This document shows, piece by piece, positions 1 through 7,744 of a DNA stretch of 8,430 nucleotides. Numbering within the stretch: position 1 is the stretch's first letter; each line of letters starts with the position of its first letter. The stretch comes from Dehalococcoidia bacterium (lineage in GTDB: Bacteria > Chloroflexota > Dehalococcoidia > GIF9 > AB-539-J10): assembly GCA_003562555.1 (NCBI GenBank), contig PWUO01000068.1, forward strand, positions 1 through 8,430, given 5' to 3'. Below the pieces are notes generated by a model, which saw nothing but the letters and a program-made list of their open reading frames with translations, did no database searches and was not told where the DNA came from. Both the position numbers and the translations under genes were made by a program.

Positions 1-318
1 CGTAACGTGAGTATTGAGCATGTCGACAATGATATGCTCATAGCGTACCGCAAGTGGGATGAGGAAACGTCCGAGCAGTTGCTGATCGTGGTCAGTATGG
101 ACCCGAAACACTCGCAGGCGGGCTGGGTGACCCTGGACTCGGGTATAGCGGACATCCCCGATGACGGTACCTACGCGGTGCATGATCTGCTCAACGGTCA
201 CACACACGAGTGGTCAGGCCGCCGCAACTACGTAGTCCTGGATCCTTCCGGACCAACAGCTCACATATTCCTGATAACGAATGCCACGGGCGCCCTTCCC
301 GGCGCCACGCGTGCGTGA
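1..318 (+). CDS. glgE: GlgE, alpha-1,4-glucan:maltose-1-phosphate maltosyltransferase, C-terminal end (partial)
   Basis: Only the last 105 codons are present; the frame is open back to base 1 and ends at TGA 316-318. GlgE (GH13_3, cytosolic) transfers maltosyl units from maltose-1-phosphate to the non-reducing end of an alpha-1,4-glucan. The visible part matches the C-terminal beta-sandwich of the family: DNDMLIAYRKW, then LLIVVSMDPKHSQAGWV, then a YAVHDLLNGHTHEWSG stretch and a final beta strand with AHIFLI. The catalytic barrel lies upstream and cannot be checked. After the last recognisable strand there is a tail of about 13 residues rich in Ala, Gly and Thr, which looks unconserved. The GTG at base 7 is an internal valine codon, not a start. 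Neighbouring treS-mak and glgB, which supply its donor and branch its product, strongly support the identification. Confidence 0.9.
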   Translation, partial: RNVSIEHVDNDMLIAYRKWDEETSEQLLIVVSMDPKHSQAGWVTLDSGIADIPDDGTYAVHDLLNGHTHEWSGRRNYVVLDPSGPTAHIFLITNATGALPGATRA

Positions 319-330
319 GGAGGAACGCGT
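289..330 (+). promoter_or_regulatory. Two adjacent GC-only hairpins around the treS-mak ribosome binding site (candidate)
   Basis: GGCGCC at 289-294 is repeated at 301-306 and can pair across a 6-base loop. Directly after it, ACGCGT at 307-312 is repeated at 325-330 and can pair across a 12-base loop that holds the AGGAGG ribosome binding site. The second stem takes in the first base of the TTG start. Both repeats are seen directly. That they fold in the mRNA or affect translation is inference. Each stem is only 6 base pairs, and short GC palindromes arise by chance in GC-rich DNA. No U-run follows, so this is not a factor-independent terminator. Confidence 0.3.
318..323 (+). promoter_or_regulatory. 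Ribosome binding site of treS-mak
   Basis: AGGAGG overlaps the last base of the glgE stop codon and lies 6 bases before the TTG at 330. It is a near-perfect Shine-Dalgarno sequence at ideal spacing. It decides the start: upstream in-frame candidates (GTG 315, ATG 210) are not positioned to use it. Confidence 0.8.
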
Positions 331-3300
331 TGAGTTCCGCGAGTTCGGCGTACTTCTGGCAGGATGATGACCCGCTCTGGTATCAGGATGCCATCATCTA
401 CGAACTGCACGTCAGGGCTTTCTACGACACCGATGCGGACGGGATTGGCGACTTCCAGGGACTGACCGCGAAGCTGGACTACCTGCGAGACCTGGGAGTC
501 ACCGCTATCTGGCTGCTCCCGTTCTATCCGTCTCCGTTGAAAGACGACGGGTACGACATCTCGGACTACACCAGCATACATCCATCCTACGGCACACTCA
601 AAGACTTCCGGGCGTTCGTCAGAGCGGCGAACGAGAGGGGCCTGCGGGTCATCACCGAGCTCGTGATCAATCACACCTCGGACCAGCACCCGTGGTTTCA
701 ACGGGCCCGGCGCGCTGCGCCAGGGAACAAGTACCGCGATTTCTACGTCTGGAGCAACGACTCACGCAAGTATCGCGATGCACGGATCATCTTCAAAGAC
801 TTCGAGCGCTCGAACTGGACCTACGACCCCGAGGCCGGAGCCTACTACTGGCACCGCTTCTACTCACACCAGCCGGACCTCAATTTCGACAGTCAGCACG
901 TACGGCAGGCAGTAGTACGGCTCATGTCGTACTGGCTGAACATGGGAGTATCGGGCCTTCGGCTCGACGCGGTACCATACCTGTACGAACGTGAAGGCAC
1001 CAGTTGCGAGAACCTTCCCGAAACGCACGCGTTCCTCAAGGAATTGCGCCGCGAAGTGGACGGCCGCTTCAGGAACCGCATGCTGCTGGCCGAGGCGAAC
1101 CAGTGGGCAGAGGATACCGCCGCCTACTTTGGCGATGGCGACGAGTGCCACATGGCGTACCACTTCCCCCTCATGCCGCGTATGTTCATGGCGATACGGA
1201 TGGAGGACCGGTTCCCGATAGTGGATATTCTCGAGCAAACGCCGCAGATTCCCGACACCTGCCAGTGGGCGATATTCCTGAGGAATCACGATGAGCTGAC
1301 ACTCGAGATGGTCACAGACGAGGAACGGGACTTCATGTATCGTGTGTACGCGCACGACCGTCAGACTCGCATCAACCTGGGAATCAGGCGCCGGCTTGCC
1401 CCGCTGCTGAACAACGACCGCAAGAAGATGGAACTCATGAAGGCGCTGTCCTTCTCTCTGCCCGGAACGCCTATCGTGTACTACGGCGACGAGATCGGGA
1501 TGGGCGACAACGTCTATCTTGGAGACCGCAACGGAGTACGGACACCGATGCAGTGGAGTGCGGACAGGAACGCGGGCTTCTCGACGGCGAATCCCCAGCG
1601 ACTCTATCTGCCGGTGACGATCGATCCCGAATACCACTACGAGACCCTGAACGTTCAGGCGCAGCAGAACAACCCTGATTCGTTCTTATGGTGGATGAAG
1701 CGGCTCATCGCCCTCCGGCGGCGCTACCGCGCCTTCGGCCGCGGAACAATCGAATTCCTGCATCCAGAGAACCGGAAGATTCTCGCTTTCGTTCGTCGCT
1801 ACGAAGAAGAGACGATCCTCGTCGTGGCGAACCTGTCGCGACATGCGCAGCACACCTACCTAAATCTCAGCAGTGCGATCGGAATGGTTCCAGTGGAACT
1901 GTTCGGACGCACCGAGTTTCCGGCCATAACAGAGGCACCTTATCCGGTGTCGCTTGGGCCACACGCGTTCTACTGGTTCTCTCTCGAGTCCAAGGAGGCC
2001 AGAGTCGAGGATTCTCCTAAGGCCATCGAGCAGGGGCCCACAGTACTGGTAGTTCGCAGAGGACCGGACGATGTGTTGAAACGTTCGTACCGACCTCGTT
2101 TCGAAACCGCCCTGTTGCGATACGCGAGGCGGTCCCGCTGGTTTGGCGGCAAGGCTCGGCAGGTCAGGTCCGGCAGCATTCAGGAGGCCGTAGCCATCCC
2201 CGTGGGCCGCACAACCGCCTATCTCATCATATTGAAGATCGAGTACACGGAGGGCGAGTCCGAACTCTATCTGATGCCGGTGGCGTTCGCTGATGGAGAA
2301 AAGGCAGCCCGGTTGCTGTCCGACGGCGCAAAATCGATAATCGCATCTGTGGAGGTGAAAGGACAGCCACAGGGCACATCCACAGTTGTCTACGATGCGC
2401 TGACGTCCGCCGAGTTCAGGGCTACGTTATTGGATACTATCGGACGTCGCCGAACTTACAGGGGACTCAAGGGCGCCGCAGGGGCGTACCGGACGAGGGC
2501 AGTGTTCACGCGCACACGAGGCCCGCTACAGGAGAAGCTCGAGTCAACTGTGCTGCGAACTGAGCAGTCGAACTCCTCGATCATATATGGAGACAGGTTC
2601 ATCCTGAAACTGTATCGAAAGCTGGAAGAGGGCATGTCACCCGAACTGGAGATCGGCCGCTTCCTGACCGAGCGACAACCGTTCACTAACGCACCAAGGG
2701 TAGCGGGAGCCCTGGAGTACCGCAGCACTCCGCAGTCGGAACCCGTGACCTTCGCCGTACTGCATACCTTCGTCCGAAATGAAGGTGACGCATGGAAGTA
2801 CACGCTCGATGCCCTCGGACGGTACTACGACCAGGTGCTGGCCATGCCGGGCGTCAGCGTGCCACTACCCGCATCCCGGTCGCTGCTGCAACTCAGTCAG
2901 GAAGAGTTGCCACCAATCTTCGCAGAACTGATGGCACCGTACCTGGAATCGTCACGACTCCTCGGCCAGCGAACCGCGGAGTTGCACCTTGCGCTCGCAT
3001 CGGCTGTGGAAGAAGAGTCCTTTGCCCCCGAGCCGTTCTCGGCCATGTACCAGCGCTCTCTGTATCATGGCTACCGCGCGTATGTCGTCCAGGTGATGTC
3101 CGGACTTAAGTCAGTTGCAGGAACGCTACCTCCAGAGATCAGGGAGGCCGCTGATCAGGTTCTGGCGCACCGCGATGAGGTATTGTCCCGCTTCCAGGCG
3201 GTCACGCGTCGGCGCGTCTCAGCCATGCGCATCCGCTGCCACGGCGACTATCATCTCGGGCAGGTGCTCTACACCGGCAGCGACTTCGTCATAGTGGACT

Positions 3301-3695
3301 TCGAGGGGGAGCCCGCACGAAGCCTTGGAGAGCGACGCATCAAGCACTCTCCGCTGAAGGACGTGGCAGGAATGCTTCGATCCTTTCACTATGCCTCTCA
3401 TGTGGCACTGCATGGACAGACCAGCACCGTCATCAGGAGCGAGGACGTGCCACGATTGGCGGACTGGGCACGCGCCTGGTACTACTGGGTCTCCGCATCG
3501 TTCCTGCATTCGTACCTTGAACTGATGTCGGACGCGCCGGTACTCCCTTCAAGACCGGAGGACCTGGAGGTCCTTCTGGATGGCTACCTGCTGCAGAAGG
3601 CCCTCTACGAGGTCAGCTACGAGATGAATAACCGCCCAAACTGGTTGAGCGTACCTCTGCAGGGGATTCTACAGGTGATCGAGTCGGGCTTATGA
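330..3695 (+). CDS. treS: Bifunctional trehalose synthase / maltokinase (TreS-Mak fusion)
   Basis: This 1121-residue cytosolic enzyme joins two steps of the GlgE pathway. Residues 1 to about 552 are GH13_16 trehalose synthase (trehalose to maltose): DGIGDFQGL and GYDISDY near the start, ITELVINHTSDQHPWF, SHQPDLNFD, nucleophile Asp213 in GLRLDAV, acid/base Glu255 in LLAEANQW, and Asp321 in LRNHDELTLEM. A beta domain closes it. After a linker of about 40 residues comes the maltokinase (maltose + ATP to maltose-1-phosphate). It has the N-terminal cap motif RRSRWFGGKAR near 601, Lys760 in FILKLYR, PELEIGRFL, catalytic Asp973 in HGDYHLGQ, and metal-binding Asp990 in DFEGEP. TreS alone is about 590 residues and Mak about 450, so both halves are full length. 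The TTG start at 330 is chosen for its AGGAGG; the open frame runs back to ATG 210, but that part is out of frame within glgE and resembles no TreS N-terminus. The 3' end overlaps malQ by 4 bases. Confidence 0.93.
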   Translation: MSSASSAYFWQDDDPLWYQDAIIYELHVRAFYDTDADGIGDFQGLTAKLDYLRDLGVTAIWLLPFYPSPLKDDGYDISDYTSIHPSYGTLKDFRAFVRAANERGLRVITELVINHTSDQHPWFQRARRAAPGNKYRDFYVWSNDSRKYRDARIIFKDFERSNWTYDPEAGAYYWHRFYSHQPDLNFDSQHVRQAVVRLMSYWLNMGVSGLRLDAVPYLYEREGTSCENLPETHAFLKELRREVDGRFRNRMLLAEANQWAEDTAAYFGDGDECHMAYHFPLMPRMFMAIRMEDRFPIVDILEQTPQIPDTCQWAIFLRNHDELTLEMVTDEERDFMYRVYAHDRQTRINLGIRRRLAPLLNNDRKKMELMKALSFSLPGTPIVYYGDEIGMGDNVYLGDRNGVRTPMQWSADRNAGFSTANPQRLYLPVTIDPEYHYETLNVQAQQNNPDSFLWWMKRLIALRRRYRAFGRGTIEFLHPENRKILAFVRRYEEETILVVANLSRHAQHTYLNLSSAIGMVPVELFGRTEFPAITEAPYPVSLGPHAFYWFSLESKEARVEDSPKAIEQGPTVLVVRRGPDDVLKRSYRPRFETALLRYARRSRWFGGKARQVRSGSIQEAVAIPVGRTTAYLIILKIEYTEGESELYLMPVAFADGEKAARLLSDGAKSIIASVEVKGQPQGTSTVVYDALTSAEFRATLLDTIGRRRTYRGLKGAAGAYRTRAVFTRTRGPLQEKLESTVLRTEQSNSSIIYGDRFILKLYRKLEEGMSPELEIGRFLTERQPFTNAPRVAGALEYRSTPQSEPVTFAVLHTFVRNEGDAWKYTLDALGRYYDQVLAMPGVSVPLPASRSLLQLSQEELPPIFAELMAPYLESSRLLGQRTAELHLALASAVEEESFAPEPFSAMYQRSLYHGYRAYVVQVMSGLKSVAGTLPPEIREAADQVLAHRDEVLSRFQAVTRRRVSAMRIRCHGDYHLGQVLYTGSDFVIVDFEGEPARSLGERRIKHSPLKDVAGMLRSFHYASHVALHGQTSTVIRSEDVPRLADWARAWYYWVSASFLHSYLELMSDAPVLPSRPEDLEVLLDGYLLQKALYEVSYEMNNRPNWLSVPLQGILQVIESGL

Positions 3696-5818
3696 CAAGG
3701 AAGTTCCATGCGGCACGGCTGCGAAGACTGGCACGACTTCACGGCATCCAGACATCATACTTCAACGTGCAGGGCGAGCGGGTGTACGCGTCTGAGGACA
3801 CGCTCCAGTCACTGTTGGGGGCGCTCGGCGTAACGGTCGATCGTGACATCTCCGCAGCTTCGCGGAGCAAACTGCCATCACCGGACCGCCCCATTGAGCC
3901 CGTCGTAGTGGCGTGGGACGGTCGCCTCTCCAGTATCAGCATTCGCGCCACCGCAGGCGATGACGCTATCCCCGGGCTGCATGTCCTGACCGAAGACGGG
4001 CACACAATGCCGGTAGAGGCCCGCCGCTGTACAGCGGATGGAATCGCTGACGTAGGTAGAAGCGGCTGCTGCACATCCCTGCAGATCACCGTGCCTCTCA
4101 ACCTGCAACTTCCTCCTGGCTATCACAGGCTGGTGTGCACGCAGGGTGGCCGTGAGACTTCGAGCCTGCTGATCAGTGCTCCCCGTCGATGCTATCACGG
4201 AGAGTTCGACCAGAAACGGGTCTGGGGCCTGTTCGCCCCGTTGTATGCATTGAGGAGCGACACCGACTGGGGTGCCGGCAGCTACGGTGAACTCCAGCAA
4301 CTTGCTGAGTTCACATCACGCGAGGGTGGCCACCTTGTCGGCACCCTGCCACTGCTGCCATGTTTCTATGAGGAAGGCAACGAGCCCAGTCCATACCTGC
4401 CGGTAACACGACTGTTGTGGAGCGAGTTCTACATCGATGTGGGGCATATCCCATTCCTGAGCGACTGCCCGGCGGCTCTTGCGCTTCTGCAGGACAGGGG
4501 CTTCCTGACATCACTCGAATCCGTGCGACGAAGTTCCGAGGTTGCGTATTACGAGGTGCAACAACTTAAGCGCAGGGTCCTGACTGCGTTGCACGCACAC
4601 GTGGAGACCACTGACACATTGAAGTCGTCGCTGCGGAGCTATGCATCGTCTCATCCATTGCTGTCATCCTACGCATCGTTTCGCGCCGCGAGGGAGAAGC
4701 TGGGCATGACCTGGCAGGAATGGCCGGATCCGGCACGTGGCGGAGATCTGAACGAAGCACATTTCGAGCAGGAGGCTCGCAGCTACCATGAGTTCGTGCA
4801 GTGGCTGGCGCAACTGCAAATGGACGATTGCGTCGCACGCGCCGCAGCGCACGGAGTCGGGCTCTATCTCGATCTTCCGGTGGGAGTCCACCCGGAGGGA
4901 TTCGACACGTGGTATTCCCGCGACTCTTTCGTTGCAGGCGTGTCAACCGGTGCGCCGCCGGACAGCGTGTTTACCAACGGACAGAGGTGGGGCAGCCCTC
5001 CTCTGCATCCGGAGGGTATTCGTGAGAGTGGCTATGATTACGTGAGGCGCTACCTTGCGCACCACATGCGCAGCTCTCAGGTGCTGAGGATAGACCACGT
5101 GATGGGAATGCACCACGTGTTCTGTATTCCTGAAGGGCAAAATGCGAGCGCAGGAACCTACCTCCGATACCGGCCGGAGGAGATGTACGCCCTGCTCAGC
5201 CTGGAATCGCATCGCCACAAGACTGCAATAATCGGCGAGGACCTCGGCACCGTGCCGCAGGAGGTGCGACGGACCATGTCTCGCCACGGACTTAACCGCA
5301 TGTTCGTGCTGTACTATGAGATGGACGGAATTGCAGGGGAGAGGACTCCGTCCATCCCCGCGAACTGCATGGCAAGCATCAACACTCACGACATGCCACC
5401 ATTCAGCTCAATGTGGGAGGGGCTTGACATACGTCAACAAGCACGTGTCGGCGTGCTCCCTCAGGACGCCGTCCCTTCTGAACAGAAGAAGAGAAGGAAG
5501 GCCAGGAAGGCACTGCTGGCAATGCTCGAATCCGTCTGCCCCCAGGTCAGAACCACAAGGGATGCGCATACCGTGCTAGGATGCGTGTTGCAATGGTTGG
5601 GCAAGAGCCGGGCGAGATTCGTAATCGTCACCATGGAAGACCTCTGGCTGGAGACCGTGCAGCAGAATATTCCGGGTGTGGGCGACGCGTATCCAAGTTG
5701 GAGAAGCAGGGCTGCAAAGACACTGGAGAGAATTCCGGAAGACCCTGCCGTGAGGGAGGGGCTGCGAATGCTGCGGGACGCAATGCACGAGACTGCCCGC
5801 GGAACTGGAGGTGACTAG
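3692..5818 (+). CDS. malQ: 4-alpha-glucanotransferase (amylomaltase, GH77)
   Basis: MalQ moves alpha-1,4-glucan segments between maltooligosaccharides, including maltose, and releases glucose. The protein has 708 residues, in the range of MalQ forms that carry an extra N-terminal region. Residues 1 to about 170 hold a helical start (LARLHGIQTSYFNVQGERV) and a beta-sandwich ending near LPPGYHRLV. The GH77 barrel follows: DWGAGSYGELQQL, SPYLPVTRLLW near 233, DLPVGVHPEG near 393, GSPPLHPEGI, nucleophile Asp468 in LRIDHVMGMHH, acid/base Glu516 in IIGEDLGTVP, and Asp567 in NTHDMPPF. The C-terminal NIPGVGDAYPSWRSR is also typical. All three catalytic residues are present. The ATG at 3692 overlaps the treS-mak stop (ATGA). 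The only upstream Shine-Dalgarno-like match, AGGTGAT at 3673-3679, sits 12 bases away, so translation is probably coupled. MalQ may recycle short chains or maltose around the GlgE route (inference). Confidence 0.93.
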   Translation: MTRKFHAARLRRLARLHGIQTSYFNVQGERVYASEDTLQSLLGALGVTVDRDISAASRSKLPSPDRPIEPVVVAWDGRLSSISIRATAGDDAIPGLHVLTEDGHTMPVEARRCTADGIADVGRSGCCTSLQITVPLNLQLPPGYHRLVCTQGGRETSSLLISAPRRCYHGEFDQKRVWGLFAPLYALRSDTDWGAGSYGELQQLAEFTSREGGHLVGTLPLLPCFYEEGNEPSPYLPVTRLLWSEFYIDVGHIPFLSDCPAALALLQDRGFLTSLESVRRSSEVAYYEVQQLKRRVLTALHAHVETTDTLKSSLRSYASSHPLLSSYASFRAAREKLGMTWQEWPDPARGGDLNEAHFEQEARSYHEFVQWLAQLQMDDCVARAAAHGVGLYLDLPVGVHPEGFDTWYSRDSFVAGVSTGAPPDSVFTNGQRWGSPPLHPEGIRESGYDYVRRYLAHHMRSSQVLRIDHVMGMHHVFCIPEGQNASAGTYLRYRPEEMYALLSLESHRHKTAIIGEDLGTVPQEVRRTMSRHGLNRMFVLYYEMDGIAGERTPSIPANCMASINTHDMPPFSSMWEGLDIRQQARVGVLPQDAVPSEQKKRRKARKALLAMLESVCPQVRTTRDAHTVLGCVLQWLGKSRARFVIVTMEDLWLETVQQNIPGVGDAYPSWRSRAAKTLERIPEDPAVREGLRMLRDAMHETARGTGGD
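5807..5814 (+). promoter_or_regulatory. Ribosome binding site of glgB
   Basis: GGAGGTGA is a full 8-base complement to the 3' end of 16S rRNA and lies inside the last codons of malQ. It is 4 bases before the ATG at 5819, slightly close. The next in-frame ATG (5831) would be 16 bases away, so 5819 is preferred. This is the strongest such site in the window and suggests glgB is translated independently as well as by coupling. Confidence 0.75.
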
Positions 5819-7744
5819 ATGACACACGACATGATTCATGGATACACCCACCTCACCGAGGATGACATCTACCTGTTCAATGAGGGCACGCATTTTGGCC
5901 TCTACGATAAGCTCGGAGCCAGGATGATGTGCATGGAGGGCAAGGATGGGGTGCACTTCGCGGTGTGGGCACCCAATGCGAGCGCGGTGTCGCTCGTTGG
6001 CGACTTCAACGACTGGAACCCCCGGAGTCATCCGCTTAAGCCGAGGGGATCATCAGGGATATGGGAGGGGTTTTGCACAGGCCTTGGCAAAGGCAGTCTC
6101 TACAAGTATCACATACAGTCGCGTCATCATGGCTTCAAGGTCGCCAAGACGGACCCGTTCGCTCTGCACTGTGAGACACCACCACGCACCGCATCGATCG
6201 TGTGGGACATGGATTACACATGGAACGACAAGGAGTGGCTTGAGAAGAGGGCCTCCCGTCACACACTGTCCAGTCCGCTCTCCATCTACGAGGTACACCT
6301 TGGTTCATGGCGCCGCGTACCGGCTGAAGGCAACCGCTCACTCAGCTACAGGGAACTGGCCCCACTGCTGGCCGAACACGTGAACCGCACCGGGTTCACG
6401 CATGTCGAGTTCCTTCCCATCATGGAACACCCCTTCTTCGGTTCATGGGGCTATCAGACGACCGGATACTTCGCACCCTCGAGCCGATACGGTACCCCAC
6501 AGGACCTCATGTACCTGATCGACTACCTGCACCAGCATGGCATCGGCGTGATCCTGGACTGGGTGCCCTCCCATTTTCCGACAGATGAGCATGGGTTAGC
6601 CTACTTCGACGGCACTCATCTGTACGAGCACGCCGACCGCCGCCAGGGGTTTCATCCTGACTGGAGCAGCTATATCTTCAATTACGGACGAAACGAGGTG
6701 CGCAGTTTCCTGTTCAGCAGCGCGCTCTTCTGGCTCGACAAGTATCACGCCGATGGACTTCGAGTCGATGCGGTCGCCTCCATGCTCTATCTCGACTACT
6801 CGCGCAAGGCAGGCGAATGGATACCGAACAGACAGGGAGGCCGAGAGAACCTCGACGCCATTTCCTTCCTGAAGCAACTCAACGAACAGGTTTACCGCAG
6901 TTATCCCGACGTGCAGACGATAGCGGAGGAATCGACGGCGTGGCCGATGGTTTCACGGCCGACCTACCTCGGTGGCCTTGGCTTCGGGTTGAAGTGGGAC
7001 ATGGGGTGGATGCACGACACGCTTGCCTACATGGGGCGCGAGTCCGTCCACCGCAAGTACCACCACCGGCTGCTGACGTTCCGCATGCTATATGGATTCA
7101 CCGAGAACTTCGTATTACCGCTATCACACGACGAGGTGGTCCACGGCAAGGGTTCTCTTCTCGGCAAGATGTCGGGAGACGAGTGGCAGAAGTTCGCCAG
7201 CCTGCGTGCCCTGTACGGCTACATGTACGGGATGTCCGGCAAGAAGCTGCTGTTCATGGGTGCGGAATTGGCCCAGTGGACGGAATGGAACCACGATTCC
7301 AGCCTGGACTGGCACCTGCTGGAATACGACCGTCATGCGCAGACGAACGAATGGATATCCAGACTCAACGGGGTCTACAGAGATACCCCTGCACTGCACG
7401 AACTGGACTGCTCTCCGGCAGGGTTCGAATGGATCAATGCCGACGATGTGGAGCAGAGCGTCCTGGCCTTTCTAAGAAAGAGTGTGGGCGCGAACGAGCT
7501 TGTGCTGGTGGTGTGCAATTTCACTCCGGTACCACGACCGGGCTACAGACTGGGCGTGCCGAGGAACGGTACGTGGACCGTCCTGTTGAACAGTGATGAT
7601 CCACAGTACGGAGGAAGTGGCACCCCGGTGTCGAACGTGGACGCTGTGCAGGAGGTCTACCACGGCAGACCATATTCCATCGAGGTCACGTTGCCACCGC
7701 TGGCAACCGTGTTCTTCCACCTGTCCGGGGAGACTAAGGCATGA
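5819..7744 (+). CDS. glgB: 1,4-alpha-glucan branching enzyme (GH13_9)
   Basis: GlgB cuts an alpha-1,4 chain and rejoins it through an alpha-1,6 bond, making branch points in the polymer built by GlgE. The 641-residue protein has a CBM48 domain (FAVWAPNASAVSLVGDFNDW, about 46-66), then the barrel: SIYEVHLGSWRR near 155, GYQTTGYFAPSSRYG, GVILDWVPSHFP, nucleophile Asp317 in GLRVDAVASM, acid/base Glu370 in TIAEESTAWP, and Asp438 in LPLSHDEVVHGKGSL. The spacings 53 and 68 equal those I recall for E. coli GlgB (Asp405, Glu458, Asp526). A C-terminal beta domain ends near LPPLATVFFHLSG. E. coli GlgB has about 728 residues; this one lacks the extra N1 domain and has a short leader instead, as in many one-N-domain branching enzymes. 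It starts right after the malQ stop and overlaps treZ by ATGA. Confidence 0.96.
   Translation: MTHDMIHGYTHLTEDDIYLFNEGTHFGLYDKLGARMMCMEGKDGVHFAVWAPNASAVSLVGDFNDWNPRSHPLKPRGSSGIWEGFCTGLGKGSLYKYHIQSRHHGFKVAKTDPFALHCETPPRTASIVWDMDYTWNDKEWLEKRASRHTLSSPLSIYEVHLGSWRRVPAEGNRSLSYRELAPLLAEHVNRTGFTHVEFLPIMEHPFFGSWGYQTTGYFAPSSRYGTPQDLMYLIDYLHQHGIGVILDWVPSHFPTDEHGLAYFDGTHLYEHADRRQGFHPDWSSYIFNYGRNEVRSFLFSSALFWLDKYHADGLRVDAVASMLYLDYSRKAGEWIPNRQGGRENLDAISFLKQLNEQVYRSYPDVQTIAEESTAWPMVSRPTYLGGLGFGLKWDMGWMHDTLAYMGRESVHRKYHHRLLTFRMLYGFTENFVLPLSHDEVVHGKGSLLGKMSGDEWQKFASLRALYGYMYGMSGKKLLFMGAELAQWTEWNHDSSLDWHLLEYDRHAQTNEWISRLNGVYRDTPALHELDCSPAGFEWINADDVEQSVLAFLRKSVGANELVLVVCNFTPVPRPGYRLGVPRNGTWTVLLNSDDPQYGGSGTPVSNVDAVQEVYHGRPYSIEVTLPPLATVFFHLSGETKA
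7727..7732 (+). promoter_or_regulatory. Ribosome binding site of treZ
   Basis: GGGGAG lies 8 bases before the ATG at 7741, inside the last codons of glgB. It is a moderate Shine-Dalgarno match at good spacing and supports the overlapping ATGA start. Confidence 0.55.

Noticed and set aside
210..329. A 40-codon upstream extension of the treS-mak frame beginning at ATG 210.
   Set aside because: It overlaps the 3' end of glgE in another frame, lacks a ribosome binding site, is Arg/Pro/Ser-rich as expected for a shadow frame, and resembles no TreS N-terminus.
864..1637. A 257-codon open frame on the minus strand.
   Set aside because: It lies wholly inside the TreS barrel, opposite strongly conserved catalytic motifs. 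Its translation resembles no family and reflects GC-rich codon structure.
4943..5389. A 148-codon minus-strand open frame opposite malQ.
   Set aside because: It runs opposite the conserved GH77 active-site region and has no recognisable motifs or start signals; chance frame in GC-rich DNA.
5773..5800. Possible hairpin GCGGG/CCCGC just before the glgB ribosome binding site.
   Set aside because: The stem is only 5 base pairs across an 18-base loop with no U-run, inside the malQ coding sequence; expected by chance.
6817..7596. A 259-codon open frame on the plus strand in another frame of glgB.
   Set aside because: It covers the glgB catalytic residues Glu370 and Asp438 in the true frame. Its own translation is Arg-rich and unlike any protein I recognise, so it is a shadow.
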